Positions 12,653-23,149 of a stretch of DNA of 64,000 bases are shown here, one piece after another. The translations under genes were made by a program, and so were the position numbers. Numbering within the stretch: position 1 is the first letter of the stretch; every line of letters starts with the position of its first letter. The notes under the pieces were generated by a model, which saw only the letters and a program-made list of their open reading frames with translations, did no database searches and had not been told where the DNA came from. The DNA is from Myrica gale (taxonomy: Eukaryota; Streptophyta; Magnoliopsida; Fagales; Myricaceae): contig OZ005606.1 in assembly GCA_963930655.1 (NCBI GenBank), forward strand, positions 22,732,001 through 22,796,000. The letters run 5' to 3'.

Positions 12653-12818
12653 AAAGATCATATAATATATACTTGCAAGTTGCAAGTTGCAAGTGCAACC
12701 CACGTAGAAGGCGGCATATGATATTCGAAAAAAATCCAACCAGATCAGAAATAAATGGGATCAATTCAAGAGTATTTGCTTTACTTTTCTCTGCAAGTGA
12801 TCTTCATCTGACGGGAGA

Positions 12819-15800
12819 ATGAACGCAAGCGTTGGAGTAAGAGCTGTTAATTTGGGAGGTTGGCTTGTCACAGAAGGATGGATTACGCCTTCTCTCTTTG
12901 ATGGAATCCCCAACAAGGACTTTCTGGTTTCTACTTGCCTGTCTTCCACTTCATAATGATTGTCCTCTTTTAACCGACCGTTGAGTAACTTTCAAAATGC
13001 TTCTTCGTTTTCTATTTTTTCGTAATTTTCCCAGGACGGAACTGGACTTCAGTTGAAATCAGTGACAACTGGGAAATATCTTTGCGCTGAAACTGGAGGA
13101 GGAACCACCATAGTTGCAAACAGAACAGCCGCTTCAGGGTGGGAGACATTTAGAGTAAGTAACTGGGTTAAATGGTTCTTGTCTCATGTAAGAAGTTTCT
13201 CTAACACCACTGACATAGATGGTGTTCTTCTTGTTGTGCAGTTGTGGAGGATCAATGAGAAAACTTTCAATTTCAGGGTCTCTAACAAGCAGTTCGTGGG
13301 GCTGGACACCAATGGGAACGGGATTGATGTAGTCGCCGTCTCAACCACACCTGGTAGTACCGAGACATTTGAGATTGTGAGAGAATCAGATGATTCTACC
13401 CGCGTTCGAATCAAAGCACCCAATGGATTCTTCCTGCAGGTAAAATGTCATTCTTCTACATGTGACACCTTAAGCATGGAAGCTCAGATAGCTTGAAAGG
13501 CAGAAAAAATCCAAGCTTTGCTGTTCTGCAATTTCTGCCTGAGTAAAGTCAAGCCCGAATATTGAAGGTTACCTTGTCATGGTAAATTTGCGATACATTC
13601 TTTGATAATTAAATTTGAATCGATGCAGGCGAAGTCAGAGGTGCTGGTGACTGCTGATTTTGCAGGAAATAGTGAATGGGGAGACAACGATCCCTCAGTG
13701 TTTGTGATGGCCGTTGCTGGAAGGTTGCAGGGGGAGTTTCAAGTCACCAATGGCTATGGACTAGAGAGAGCCCCACAAGTTATGAGGGTATGGCCCAGCT
13801 TATAGCCTATTCATTTTCACCTTTACGTTTATAACTATAAAAGTCAAAAGAAAACGTTGAGTAAATAAAATAAAGTCCTGATTTTATTTTAGTCGTTTGT
13901 CACTTGTTTTTCACTTTTAGTGAACCAAAATGTATTCTCACTCCTCTCACTTAAACATATCCTTAATCGAAATATAGGTATTTGTTTATACCATTTTAAA
14001 ACATTAAAAATGAAAGCCATAAGTTAGATAATAAAGAAGTAAATTGCAAATGAATCCTTCACCTTCTTTTTTAAATTATTCCATGGAGTAATTTCAGTCA
14101 CCCAACATAATTAATAGTCTTATATTCCTCGCCTCTAGCTTACTTTTGACGAATGACTCTCTAATTTACGATCTGAATTGGACCATCAAATTTTAGAGAA
14201 AGATAAATATAACAAATATTCACGGCTAGCATTAAATATTGAAGAGCAAACAATCTATGTTTATCTTTTTCCAAATTAGACTATCTAATTGTGGAAGTAA
14301 ATTGGAGAATATCATAATCTACTTTTTATATCATAGTTAGTCCTACAACATTCAATATATGCGTTTTATTTCTCTCTCCAAATTTGATCGATCAAAACAA
14401 CAAATTATAAAAACGAATCTTAATAGTAGTTTGGGACCTTGGAAGCTAGCTCAAGAGGGAAGGGAGTCTAAGGTATATAAACCTTACATTGGCATCTCAT
14501 ACTACCAATGTGGGACAGATCTCATACTCCCCAAATGATTCATAACATTCCACCACACTCCGCAGCCCTGGCGCCCACGCAGGCTGACTGTGCACTAGGT
14601 TTTTCCTAGTCCCAAGTTAACACTACAATACCGACGTCACCCCCTGCACTGCAAGATTGCAACTTGGAGGCATGGTGTAGGCTCTGATACCATTTGTTAT
14701 ATGCCTTAGGAGAACTCACCCCAAAAGCTAGCTCAAGAGGGAAGGGAGTCCAAGGCATATAAACCCCACATTGGCATCTCATACTACCAATGTGGGACGG
14801 ATCCCATACTCCCAAAATGGTTCATTACATTTTGGGTGCATTGTTTTTCCCGACAATCGAGTTATTTGGAGTTCTTTTGGATTTTTTGCACTTCTACTCG
14901 TGTTTGTTTTTGTTTTTATTTTCTTTTTATTACAAAAAAATACAAAAGCATTTTTTTAGGATAAATATAAAGTTAATATATGTGATTTATACACCCAAAT
15001 GTACCAATCGACTAAGTTTCTAAACTTTAAAATTCATCACATTAATTCTTCAGATTTAAAATGCCTCACATGGGAAAAGCTGCAATTTATGTGGTTTGTA
15101 TTTATCCTTTTATTTTAGAGTTCCAGCGCTGAGTAGGGTGAACACAATCGGACCGCGGACCGGACCGGATTTGCGGTCCGGTCCGGTCTTCTTTTTAAAT
15201 AAATGCGGTCCGGACCTGACCGCATTTATTAAAAAAATAAAAAATATATATATTTTTTATAATTTTTAATACAAATTATAAACTTAAAACGTTTAATTTT
15301 AATCTAACTAAAACTTAACATTTTTATATGCACTTCCCCTATTGAAATTAACCTAAAATTTTTTTAAAAAAATAAAAAAAAAATTGAAAAAAATTAAAAC
15401 CGGTCCGGACTGGACCACTTATATACTAGGACCGTAATGCGGTCCGAAAAATCGGACCGCATTCCGATTTTTCAGCCCTAGCGCTGAGTCTTAGGCAACC
15501 GCCTCATTGTTTACGCCCTAAGTAGGGCCCTTTATAGGTACTAGCGTCTAGCACAACCTTAGGTCAACAACTAACAAGCCACGAGTAGACCAGAGGTTGG
15601 TTGCTTTTTTTCCCTTCTAAATACAGAGGTTGGTCGCTTGCGATTAGGGACGAGCATTTTGTCCACCGATATTGAAATTTTGGTTCTGGTACCACCTTCG
15701 TCCATCGCCCCAAACCGAATTAAGAGACGATAGACGATATGTGGTTTTAGCGGTACTGGTAATTCTGTTGAAACAGAACAGAATTCTAGCACCAGTAAAA

Positions 15801-17798
15801 AAATCTCAAAACTCACAGTTTTGGACTAGAATTGTTCATTTTGGTCTAGGGTTAAGTTACCCCTCCCTCAACAGTCTTCTCTTCTCCTTCTAATCTCTTT
15901 CGACTCTCGCCTCTCTCAGTCTCTAACTCCCTCGTCACCGCCAGTCGCCTCCTCCCCTCCGGCCTAAGAAGCTCCGTTAGGGCCTCCATCTTCGACGAGC
16001 CTCTCTCTCTCTCCGTCGGTTGTCGCACAACCTCCCTGCCTCTCGCCGTCGGCCGTCGCATAGTTCATTAGTTAATTTGTTTGTGTTTTGAATATGTTGG
16101 AGGATGGACTTGATTGGAGTATTTGGATTTGTTTGTTTATGGATCTGTTTTGGCTATTTGAAAATTGCAAACATGCAGATGTTAGCACATGTATTTCGAA
16201 CAACTTTGAGGAATGAAATGTTTAGTGTGAAATTGTGTTTGAAATTCTGGCATTCCGGTACCAAGATTGTTAAAAACAAGCCTAGATATCACTGCTGGAA
16301 TTTCGGCATCCAGTACCGGGATTGCCGGAATTTCGGCAGTTGCCGGACTGAAACCGGAATTTGAAATTCTGGTTCCGGTTATACCGTTACCCTACCCTAC
16401 TTTCGATTCTACTCTGGCGTGATAAAGCCAATACCCTACTTGTCGAACATTAGGTGCTCAACACTTTTCCATACTTTAAGATTGACACACCAAACATTAT
16501 TGGCTACACAACATTCATACATACCTAAATCAGGTCTAAATTTAAAATTGTTATTGAATCGCAGGAGCATTGGAACACATTCATAGTTGAGGATGACTTC
16601 AAGTTCATATCAGAAAACGGATTAAACGCTGTGAGAATCCCTGTTGGTTGGTGGATAGCAAGCGATCCCACCCCACCACACCCCTATGTGGGGGGATCCT
16701 TGAAAGCGCTAGACAACGCCTTCTTATGGGCTACGTATGTTCACTTGATAATATACAGATAAAATAGCTTTGCTTTTTGTTCGAGTTACAAGGACTAATC
16801 GAAGTATACCTGCAGAAAATATGCAGTGAAGATCATAATTGTCCTACATGCTGCGCCCGATTCTCAAAATGGTTTTGAACATAGCTCTTCCAGAGACGGC
16901 TCTCAGGAATGGGGTAAAACTGATGACAATATTCAGCAGACAGTTGCTGTCATAGACTTCCTAACTGCTAGGTACATGTACAATTTTCTACCATTGAAGG
17001 CCGCCTATTGATTCTGACTGATTTCACAGGTAATTTTCATGGTTTAATTGCCTCTGTACATTCCTTACTTCCCCATGTAGGTATGCAAAGAGCCAGAGCC
17101 TTTATGCAGTTGAACTCATCAATGAGCCTCTCGCACCAGGAGCATCTCTGGAGAGTTTAAACAAGTACTACAAGGCGAGTTATGATGCCGTCCGCAAGCA
17201 CTCCTCCACGGCTTTTGTCGTCCTGTCTAACCGGCTGGGAGATATTGACCCTAGGGAGTTCTTCCCCCTGGCTAGCGGCTTATTGAGATCGGTCATAGAT
17301 GTCCATTATTACAACCTCTTCTCCAGTATATTTGACAACCTGAGTGTCCAGCGGAACATTGATTTCATCAACACCAACAGGACCCAGGAGTTGAATCATA
17401 TCACGACCTCAAATGGCCCCCTTACTTTTGTTGGTATGAAAAATTGTCCCCCATACTCCCAAACAGAATCATTCCATTACTGACATGCCGCATTTCTCTT
17501 ATCTAAATCTCTATGGTGTAAATGAAGTACACCATAAAGCAAAGTTAAAGGAAGAGGGAGGGAAAAAGGCTATACTGTTTCTGAAACGGATTATGAGGTT
17601 GAGTTGTTTTCTGCAGGTGAATGGGTAGCTGACTGGCAAGTTAATGGAGCAACAAAAGAGGACTACGAAAGATTTGCCAAGGCCCAACTTGATGTTTATG
17701 GGCGAGCAACATTTGGATGGGCTTACTGGACTTTCAGAAACGTGAACAACCACTGGAGTTTGGAGTGGATGATCAAGAATGGTTATATCAAGCTCTAG
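12819..17798 (+). CDS. GH5 glucan 1,3-beta-glucosidase-like protein, copy 2 (signal peptide lost)
   Basis: Exons are 12819-12926, 13035-13154, 13242-13439, 13629-13787, 16565-16734, 16816-16971, 17081-17433 and 17617-17798, giving 481 aa. Exons 2-8 have the same lengths and phases as copy 1. The expected start region is broken: ATGs at 12718 and 12757 run into TGA before the conserved RAVNLGGW segment. The first Met in frame is at 12819, which removes the signal peptide. The acid/base Glu (INEP, residue 319) and nucleophile Glu (GEW, residue 423) remain. The Asp of IDLHAAPG is Val (residue 261) and the following Gly is Asp. It may be a cytosolic enzyme, a dead protein or a young pseudogene; the reading frame after exon 1 is otherwise clean. 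Confidence 0.8.
14430..14829 (-). mobile_element. TRIM retrotransposon in intron 4 of GH5 copy 2
   Basis: Two direct repeats, about 14430-14547 and 14694-14829, share gctagctcaagagggaagg and ggcatctcatactaccaat. On the minus strand the 5' LTR begins TGTAATGAACC (14829) and is followed by TGGTATCAGAGC (14692-14681), the usual initiator-Met-tRNA primer-binding site. A purine-rich tract (ggagtgtggtggaa) precedes the other LTR. At about 400 bp with no coding capacity, this is a terminal-repeat retrotransposon in miniature. The distal LTR is truncated or diverged at its outer end. Confidence 0.85.
15126..15488. mobile_element. hAT-type MITE with exact 8-bp target duplication
   Basis: The element spans 15134-15480. 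Its ends are TAGGGTGAACACAATCGGA and, inverted, TAGGGCTGAAAAATCGGA. An identical 8-mer, gcgctgag, flanks it at 15126-15133 and 15481-15488. The interior is full of ggtccgg/ccggacc words and A/T runs, with no open frame. TAGGG-type ends plus an 8-bp duplication are typical of hAT non-autonomous elements. Confidence 0.88.
15637..16407. mobile_element. second hAT-type non-autonomous element in the same intron
   Basis: The element spans 15645-16399. It begins TAGGGACGAGC and ends in CCCTACCCTA (inverted TAGGGTAGGG). The flanking 8-mers cttgcgat (15637-15644) and ctttcgat (16400-16407) differ at one base. The interior has ccggaatttcgg-type repeats near 16310-16370 and a CT-rich part at 15880-16060. 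No transposase is present. Sequence homologous to intron 4 of GH5 copy 1 resumes just after it. Confidence 0.7.
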
Positions 17799-18443
17799 TC
17801 TCCATAGTTAATTGTTGAACTTTCCTTAGTTCAAAAATCAGGCCCGCTCTTCTCCTGTTCTTTTTCTGATTTACTCTTCTTAGTTCAGGCATAGAACCCT
17901 CTGAGCCTTATTTAATGATCCAAATACTGGTGGCCCAAGGCATCAATAACGTGAGAAAGGTTCAGGTGCTTGTCATGATGCACTTGTTGTCCAGACCTAT
18001 CATTTACCCCACATATGATAGCCTCCAGTGGAGTCCATTGAAACCGAATCGGTAGAGTAGCCTTTATGACGACATCATAAACTTTTGCCCATGCTCATGC
18101 TGGTGGGAGATACCAATTATTGAAGTCCAGATCTCTTTTCTCTTTGAACTCGAGATTGAACATAATGGGATCACGATATAACTGAAACCAAAAACGTGAA
18201 ATGTCTGATAGTTTTAAACTATTTTATTGTTGGCGTTTTAAGACTACACATTGGAAGATCACTTCCTAATAGCAGGAAACAGGAGCCCGTTGACCCAGTT
18301 TCCTACTATCATTTATGCAATGGAATCTCATGAGGAAAACCTCCCCTGCAAATGCACAGCCGCCTTAGAAACCTTCACAAACAAAGCATTTCCAATTCTT
18401 TCTTTTGAGTTCTTTTGGTTGTCTTTGAGGTTGCGGTACTGCT

Positions 18444-18760
18444 TGTTAGAGATAATCATAATCAAATCTTAAAGATTTGATATGATATTATGATTATCAC
18501 AATATCAAATTTTTGATATTGTTATGAAGATTCAAATTCAAATTCAAATTCAAATTCAAATGTAGAGATTCAAATTTAAATATAGGATATTCTCGTATTA
18601 TGCTTTGTATTATCTTTATAAATAGATATCTTCAATTGTAATCTATATGGACTCATGATACAAAATACAGACACAGAGGGCTTTCACAGTGGATGTAAGT
18701 CTTCTAGACCGAACCACTTAAAATCTTCTGTCTCTTGTTACTATTTCTCTTCCCTCTTCA
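18444..18760 (+). repeat. solo-LTR-like insertion downstream of GH5 copy 2
   Basis: The block begins TGTTAGAGATAATC, contains a (ttcaaa)5 microsatellite at 18531-18561 and a TATA-like ctttataaatag near 18615, and runs into a CT-rich leader. It breaks a flank that is continuous in unit 1, showing that it was inserted. It resembles 1200-1560 and, inverted, 24225-24392. The right end is uncertain. Confidence 0.5.
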
Positions 18761-18825
18761 TTTTCACCTTTTTTTTTCTTTTCTGTTGATTTGTGTTATA
18801 CGACAGCCCACAGCCCCCACACAGA

Positions 18826-19360
18826 AGATGGTGGAGCCTGAGGAACTCAACAGAGGATTCCCTATAGAAAACAGAGTGTCTTATAAGCACATCTTTCCAT
18901 GTAACGTTAGCAAAGAGATTATTATAGATGCTTCTGAGACAAAATACGTACGTTATTGGGTTTTCTCGGGCTGGTGGGTGCCCAACTATGAGAATTACGG
19001 GAGATATTTTGCTTGTGATGGTAGGTGCCTTATTAGTCTCAGCGGTCATTGTGGCAGCAGCGACCCTCTGTATCCCTTCTGAATGCCCAGTTGTAGGCAT
19101 TCGAACCCCCTAAGCAACCACTTTGCTTAACGTTTTCTCGGCAAAATTATTGGGAAGAATCAACTTGCCGAGGCTTATGTGGAGATCACCATCTTGGAAT
19201 GAGCTGTTCACATGTGGAGATTCCAATGCCCACAACGAACCGCTACTTGAAGATAGGTCACAGTCAGGAAACCTCCTAAATTCGGAGTGGTTTCTATTTA
19301 TGGTGGTCATTATCGCGGGTGAGTTGGGGCACATAAAGCCATTAGATATTAATATCATTG
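18826..19360 (+). other. duplicated flank 2 and adjoining unassigned sequence
   Basis: The block at 18826-19150 matches 9733-10065. An open frame of about 115 codons covers part of it, but the counterpart in unit 1 is closed by stops and the predicted peptides do not agree. The 19150-19360 stretch is of ordinary base composition and is open on both strands, without a recognisable family. I see no convincing gene. Confidence 0.4.
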
Positions 19361-19599
19361 GATTAAAAAAACCAGTAAGAAATATTAATACTTATTTATA
19401 TATTCTAAGAAGAATAAGTATTACTCCCTTAATTAATCATTATTATACCATTTTGGTCTCTTGGTCCAGACTCACAATTACCTGTTATATATTAACTCTA
19501 AAATTATAGCTCAATACATATATGATTTGGAACTTAAGATCTCTTGTAATATCCCAATCCCACGTGCAGCGGAAAAAGGAAAATGAATTGAGAGACCAA

Positions 19600-20180
19600 G
19601 CATATAAAATATATGGACTATATATTTATATAAGAATGGTATCAAGACATGCCAAGTAATCACGAACGTAGACTGAGTGGGGAACGTTAAGGAAAACGTC
19701 AAAAATTTAAAGGGAGGAAATGAAATTGAATCGCATGACGGGTTCAAAGGTGTTTCAAAAAGTAAGGATAGACCAATCCTTTTTCTCGAAACAGTAAAAA
19801 GGGAGGAAAAAAGATTGTACTCTTACTACCGACAAGATGATATTGCTTACAGCCCCAATCTTAATCGGGGTTAGCAGACCTACACCGATTGGTGTTCCTT
19901 CTGGGGTGATTCTTTATTTTTGAATCACCTTTTGGCCTCTCTCAGGCCGACGCGGAAACAAAGTCGGCATACTTTATGTGGGAAGAATAATGCTATAACC
20001 TGGTGTGTAGGGCTAGAATGCTTTATGACTCTCGGGTGAAGTTAGCCGACATCAATGCATCATATCTAAGGGAAAAAGCTAACCCCCATTATATGACCCA
20101 GTAAATTATTCTCAAAAGATCATAGGATCTCATAAGTATTCCAATATTCCCTTCTTCGATTCTTGCCTTCAAATTATGCT
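19600..20180. other. unassigned tract, possibly organelle-derived
   Basis: From about 19640 to 20160 the sequence is less AT-rich than its surroundings and lacks the poly-A/T runs of neighbouring intergenic DNA. It includes caatcttaatcggggt and other phrases reminiscent of plant mitochondrial DNA. There is no intact gene. This is an impression from composition and style, not a match I could verify. Confidence 0.25.
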
Positions 20181-20805
20181 TTTGATGAACGGCATTTTCA
20201 AGCAGTCATATGCACTCCCCTGGCATAAGAGCCCATTTGCTGGAGAAAGATAAGCAAGAATGAGACAAAGATAAAATGGTACAAAATCATGGAAAGAGAC
20301 TATTATAATTTAAAGAAATAAATTCTTGCTTCACATGTCATACTCAAACTCAAAATTTTGGCCCATAATTAAAAAAAATTGAAAAATAATCTTTCTCTAC
20401 CCATCATGTTATTCTTTTTTATTATAATATTTATTCAAATATCTTTCTCTTTACTTTTTTACATACTTCTATAAACTATTTCTACTTTTTTCAACAATTT
20501 CAATACCCAAAATTTTAACACTCAAACAAATAACGTGGCTAACTGTAAAATTTTAAATTTATTTATTTAAATCACTATAGTCTCTTTTCATACTTTTGCA
20601 TAATTTATGGATTCATTCCGAAAAACTGTGCTTTTAACTGTGACGGGTAGTTTGGTCTTTCATCCATACTTCATTTACCTTGATATTGATATTTTTTATT
20701 GGAATAAGTACAATATTGGTCCTTATGATTTACGTCAAAATAAAATAAATTCTTAAATTTTAAAACAAATAAAAGTAGTCCAAAAATTTTACATCCATCA
20801 TCAAT

Positions 20806-21010
20806 TTAGGCTGTGTTTGTGTTGTAAAATTTTAGTGTTGTTAAAATTTTAGGTATTGGGTTTAGTGAAAAAGTGAAGAGAGAGGTAATTTTTTATATTT
20901 TTTGTAGTGAATAGTAGTGATTTGATGGGGGAGAGAGATATTATATTGTAATTTTTTATTGTGTTAAAATTTTAGAGTGTGTAAAATTTTGGGACGCAAA
21001 CGCAGCCTTA
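20806..21010. mobile_element. Tourist-like (PIF/Harbinger) MITE with TTA duplication
   Basis: The element spans 20809-21007. It opens GGCTGTGTTTGTGTTG and closes, inverted, as GGCTGCGTTTGCGTCC. TTA flanks both sides (20806-20808 and 21008-21010). The size of 199 bp, the TIR style and the 3-bp duplication all fit a Tourist MITE. Its inner end motif taaaatttt is echoed in decayed form around 20340-20520 and 21700-21760. Confidence 0.8.
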
Positions 21011-22010
21011 GTCTCTCAAAAATCCTTCAAACTGAATGATTTTAAACTTCCCGTACTAATTTAGGCAATAGAAGAGGATTGACGTTAAAATCTAGGTGGG
21101 CCATGACAACTTGTACGAGACCTACCTGATTGATTGTACAAGTCGAGGAAGTCAGAAGCTAACCAGAGGGACCATTGCTTAGGAAAAGAAAAAAAACACT
21201 GCAAAGTAATTACTTGTTTAGTTGGAGAACTGTTTTTACAATGGAAAGAAGAAAAAGATTTTGCTGGACCACATTCGGTCGCTGAAACGAAATGACGATT
21301 TTTTATTTACTGAAAAATTCTATTTATTGGGTAGGGTATTTGTGAGTTTGAATTATGTGAACAAGTTCATAATTTAACTGATATTTTAATTATAAAATTA
21401 GTTTAAATATTATAGATTTTTCCTTTTGATTCCAATTTAATCAGTAAGTTTTTTAATTGAACTACTTTTATCCTATTATTTATGATATATAGAAATTTGA
21501 GTGAAAATTGGAGCCTGCAAATTAGTGCCAAGACTCCTATTGCATCGAAAGGGTTCTAAGGATATGCTATCTAATCGAAATTCTCCTCCAATTTTATACA
21601 ATAAAATAACTATAAAATAATATATTTCTTTCATTAAATTATCTATTTCTGTTATAATAAATGTAAAAAATATTCTAAATATTTTTTTAATTTTTTTCAC
21701 AAATTTTAATACTCAAAATTTCAATCTTTTAAAATTTTAGTACACAAACACTACTTGAAAGAGTATATGCACTTTTTACTCTCAAATTCTTCAATAGAAT
21801 AAAATTTTAAAAATTTTATTTTTAAACATAATTTTTATTTTGTAGAATTCACTATTTTCATAAAAAGCTAAAAATATATATTTTTTTTTATAAAAATTCA
21901 AAACAAAACCAAAACATAACCTTTATTCTTTGTTTTCCTTCTTTACTGGGGAAGAAAAATATTATTATGATTTGGCTATTCGAGATTTCCAAATTACGAA
22001 GTACATTAGG
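21011..22010. other. AT-rich intergenic sequence with decayed MITE words
   Basis: No protein or RNA gene is recognised. Several stretches (21590-21760, 21790-21920) consist of A/T runs with repeats of caaaattttaatac, likely worn copies of the MITE type seen at 20809-21007. Confidence 0.4.
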
Positions 22011-22012
22011 AG

Positions 22013-22192
22013 GGTGTTCGGTTAGTGTGTATTTTGAGAATTTTTTGTGTTTTGAAAATTTTTAAGTGATGTTAATTTTATTGATATGCGTGTTATAGTT
22101 ATTTTTAAATGATGTTAAATAAACATGTTCTATTTATGTATTCTCGGAATTCAAAAAAATTCTGAGAAGGTAAACAAAAAGAACACGCCCTA
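22013..22192. mobile_element. MITE family B, copy 1
   Basis: The start GGGTGTTCGGTTAG and the inverted end GGGCGTGTTCTTTTTG form terminal repeats. The interior (ttttaagtgatgttaattt, gatatgcgtgttatag) is shared with 22961-23146, so the two are members of one family about 180 bp long. Target duplications are not clear. Confidence 0.55.
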
Positions 22193-22199
22193 GATATTA

Positions 22200-22640
22200 G
22201 AGTGCAAGTGGGCAGACCAGGGTTAGCAAAGCCAGCCCACTAAATAACTGATGCGGACAGTGTAGGCAAGCTATGAGAACGACTCATCAGTCGCCCAATC
22301 AATTAGCGGTCTGTAACCCCGCACCCCCCTGTTTTCACCTTAAATTGACCCGTTCAGCTCGACAAGACATCGATAAGAACAAGGAAGGATTTTAACTTTG
22401 TACACCCAGCACAAGGCAGCTGCACAGTTTCGCACAGGTGCCGTCACGATCTCAGCACCGGCTGCCTACAGAATGACTTATGAGTACCTTTCTTCGGATC
22501 GCCCGAATTGCAGGCGATCGAGGTCGCCTTTCTTCTGACCACGTCCCAGCTCTGCGCCTGCTTACAGAATTATTTTGATCTGCTGTCAAATCCTTTGTTG
22601 TTTTCATATCATATCATTCAGTACATCCTCCTTGCCACGG
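22200..22640. other. GC-richer island without a recognised gene
   Basis: This stretch stands out from the AT-rich surroundings, with words such as cggatcgcccgaattgcagg, gatcgaggtcgcc and ccccgcacccccct. No frame is open for long on either strand. It may be a fragment of an older transposon or gene. I could not name it. Confidence 0.3.
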
Positions 22641-22960
22641 AGTCAGGGACCGCCTTTAACTGCGTGTAAAACAATTTTGAGTGTCTAAAAAAGTTTACAT
22701 CAAGTGCACTGGCATGACACAAAAATGATGATAATTTTCATTATAAAAAACTATACTTTATATTGGGTATTAAGGAATTAGTTTGTAATGTAATCCATAA
22801 TGTGCCACTCAAAATAAAAAGCAAATGCAAATAGCAGTAGGTCAAAAAAATAAATCTTAAAACACAGTACTTGTATTAAAGGAAAGAAAAAACTTCTATG
22901 GGTATTGGGGCGTTGACCAACTCCATTGTAAAAAATATGATATTCCTATATTTAGAGGCT

Positions 22961-23146
22961 GTTCGGTTAAGTGTTTTGTAAGGATTTTTTTATGTTTTGA
23001 GAATTTTTAGGTGATGTTAATTTTATTGGTATGCGTGTTGTAGTTATTTTTATGTGGTGTTAAAAATGATGTTTGGTTATAGAATATTTTGTACTGTGAG
23101 AATTCAAGAAAATCCTGAGGATTTTTTTTAAACGAACAGCTTCTTA
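22961..23146. mobile_element. MITE family B, copy 2
   Basis: Terminal GAGGCTGTTCGGTTAAG and inverted end AAGAAGCTGTTCGTTTAA frame an interior shared with 22013-22192 (gttaattttattggtatgcg, ttgtagttatttttat). There is no coding capacity. Confidence 0.6.
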
Positions 23147-23149
23147 AAC

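Larger units (their letters stand above)
12310..19150 (+). repeat. tandem duplication unit 2 (GH5 copy 2 plus flanks)
   Basis: This is collinear with 5090-10065. It is longer because intron 4 grew to 2.8 kb with three transposon inserts (14430-14829, 15126-15488, 15637-16407) and because an LTR-like block at about 18444-18760 interrupts the downstream flank. Unit 1 has none of these, so they arrived after the duplication. Confidence 0.75.

Noticed and set aside
12718..12820. use of ATG 12718 or 12757 as the start of GH5 copy 2
   Set aside because: Both frames hit TGA before the conserved exon 1 segment, and the in-frame route upstream of 12819 is closed by a TGA seven codons earlier.
18735..19082. 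115-codon frame in the duplicated flank
   Set aside because: The counterpart in the first unit is broken by stops and does not encode a similar peptide.
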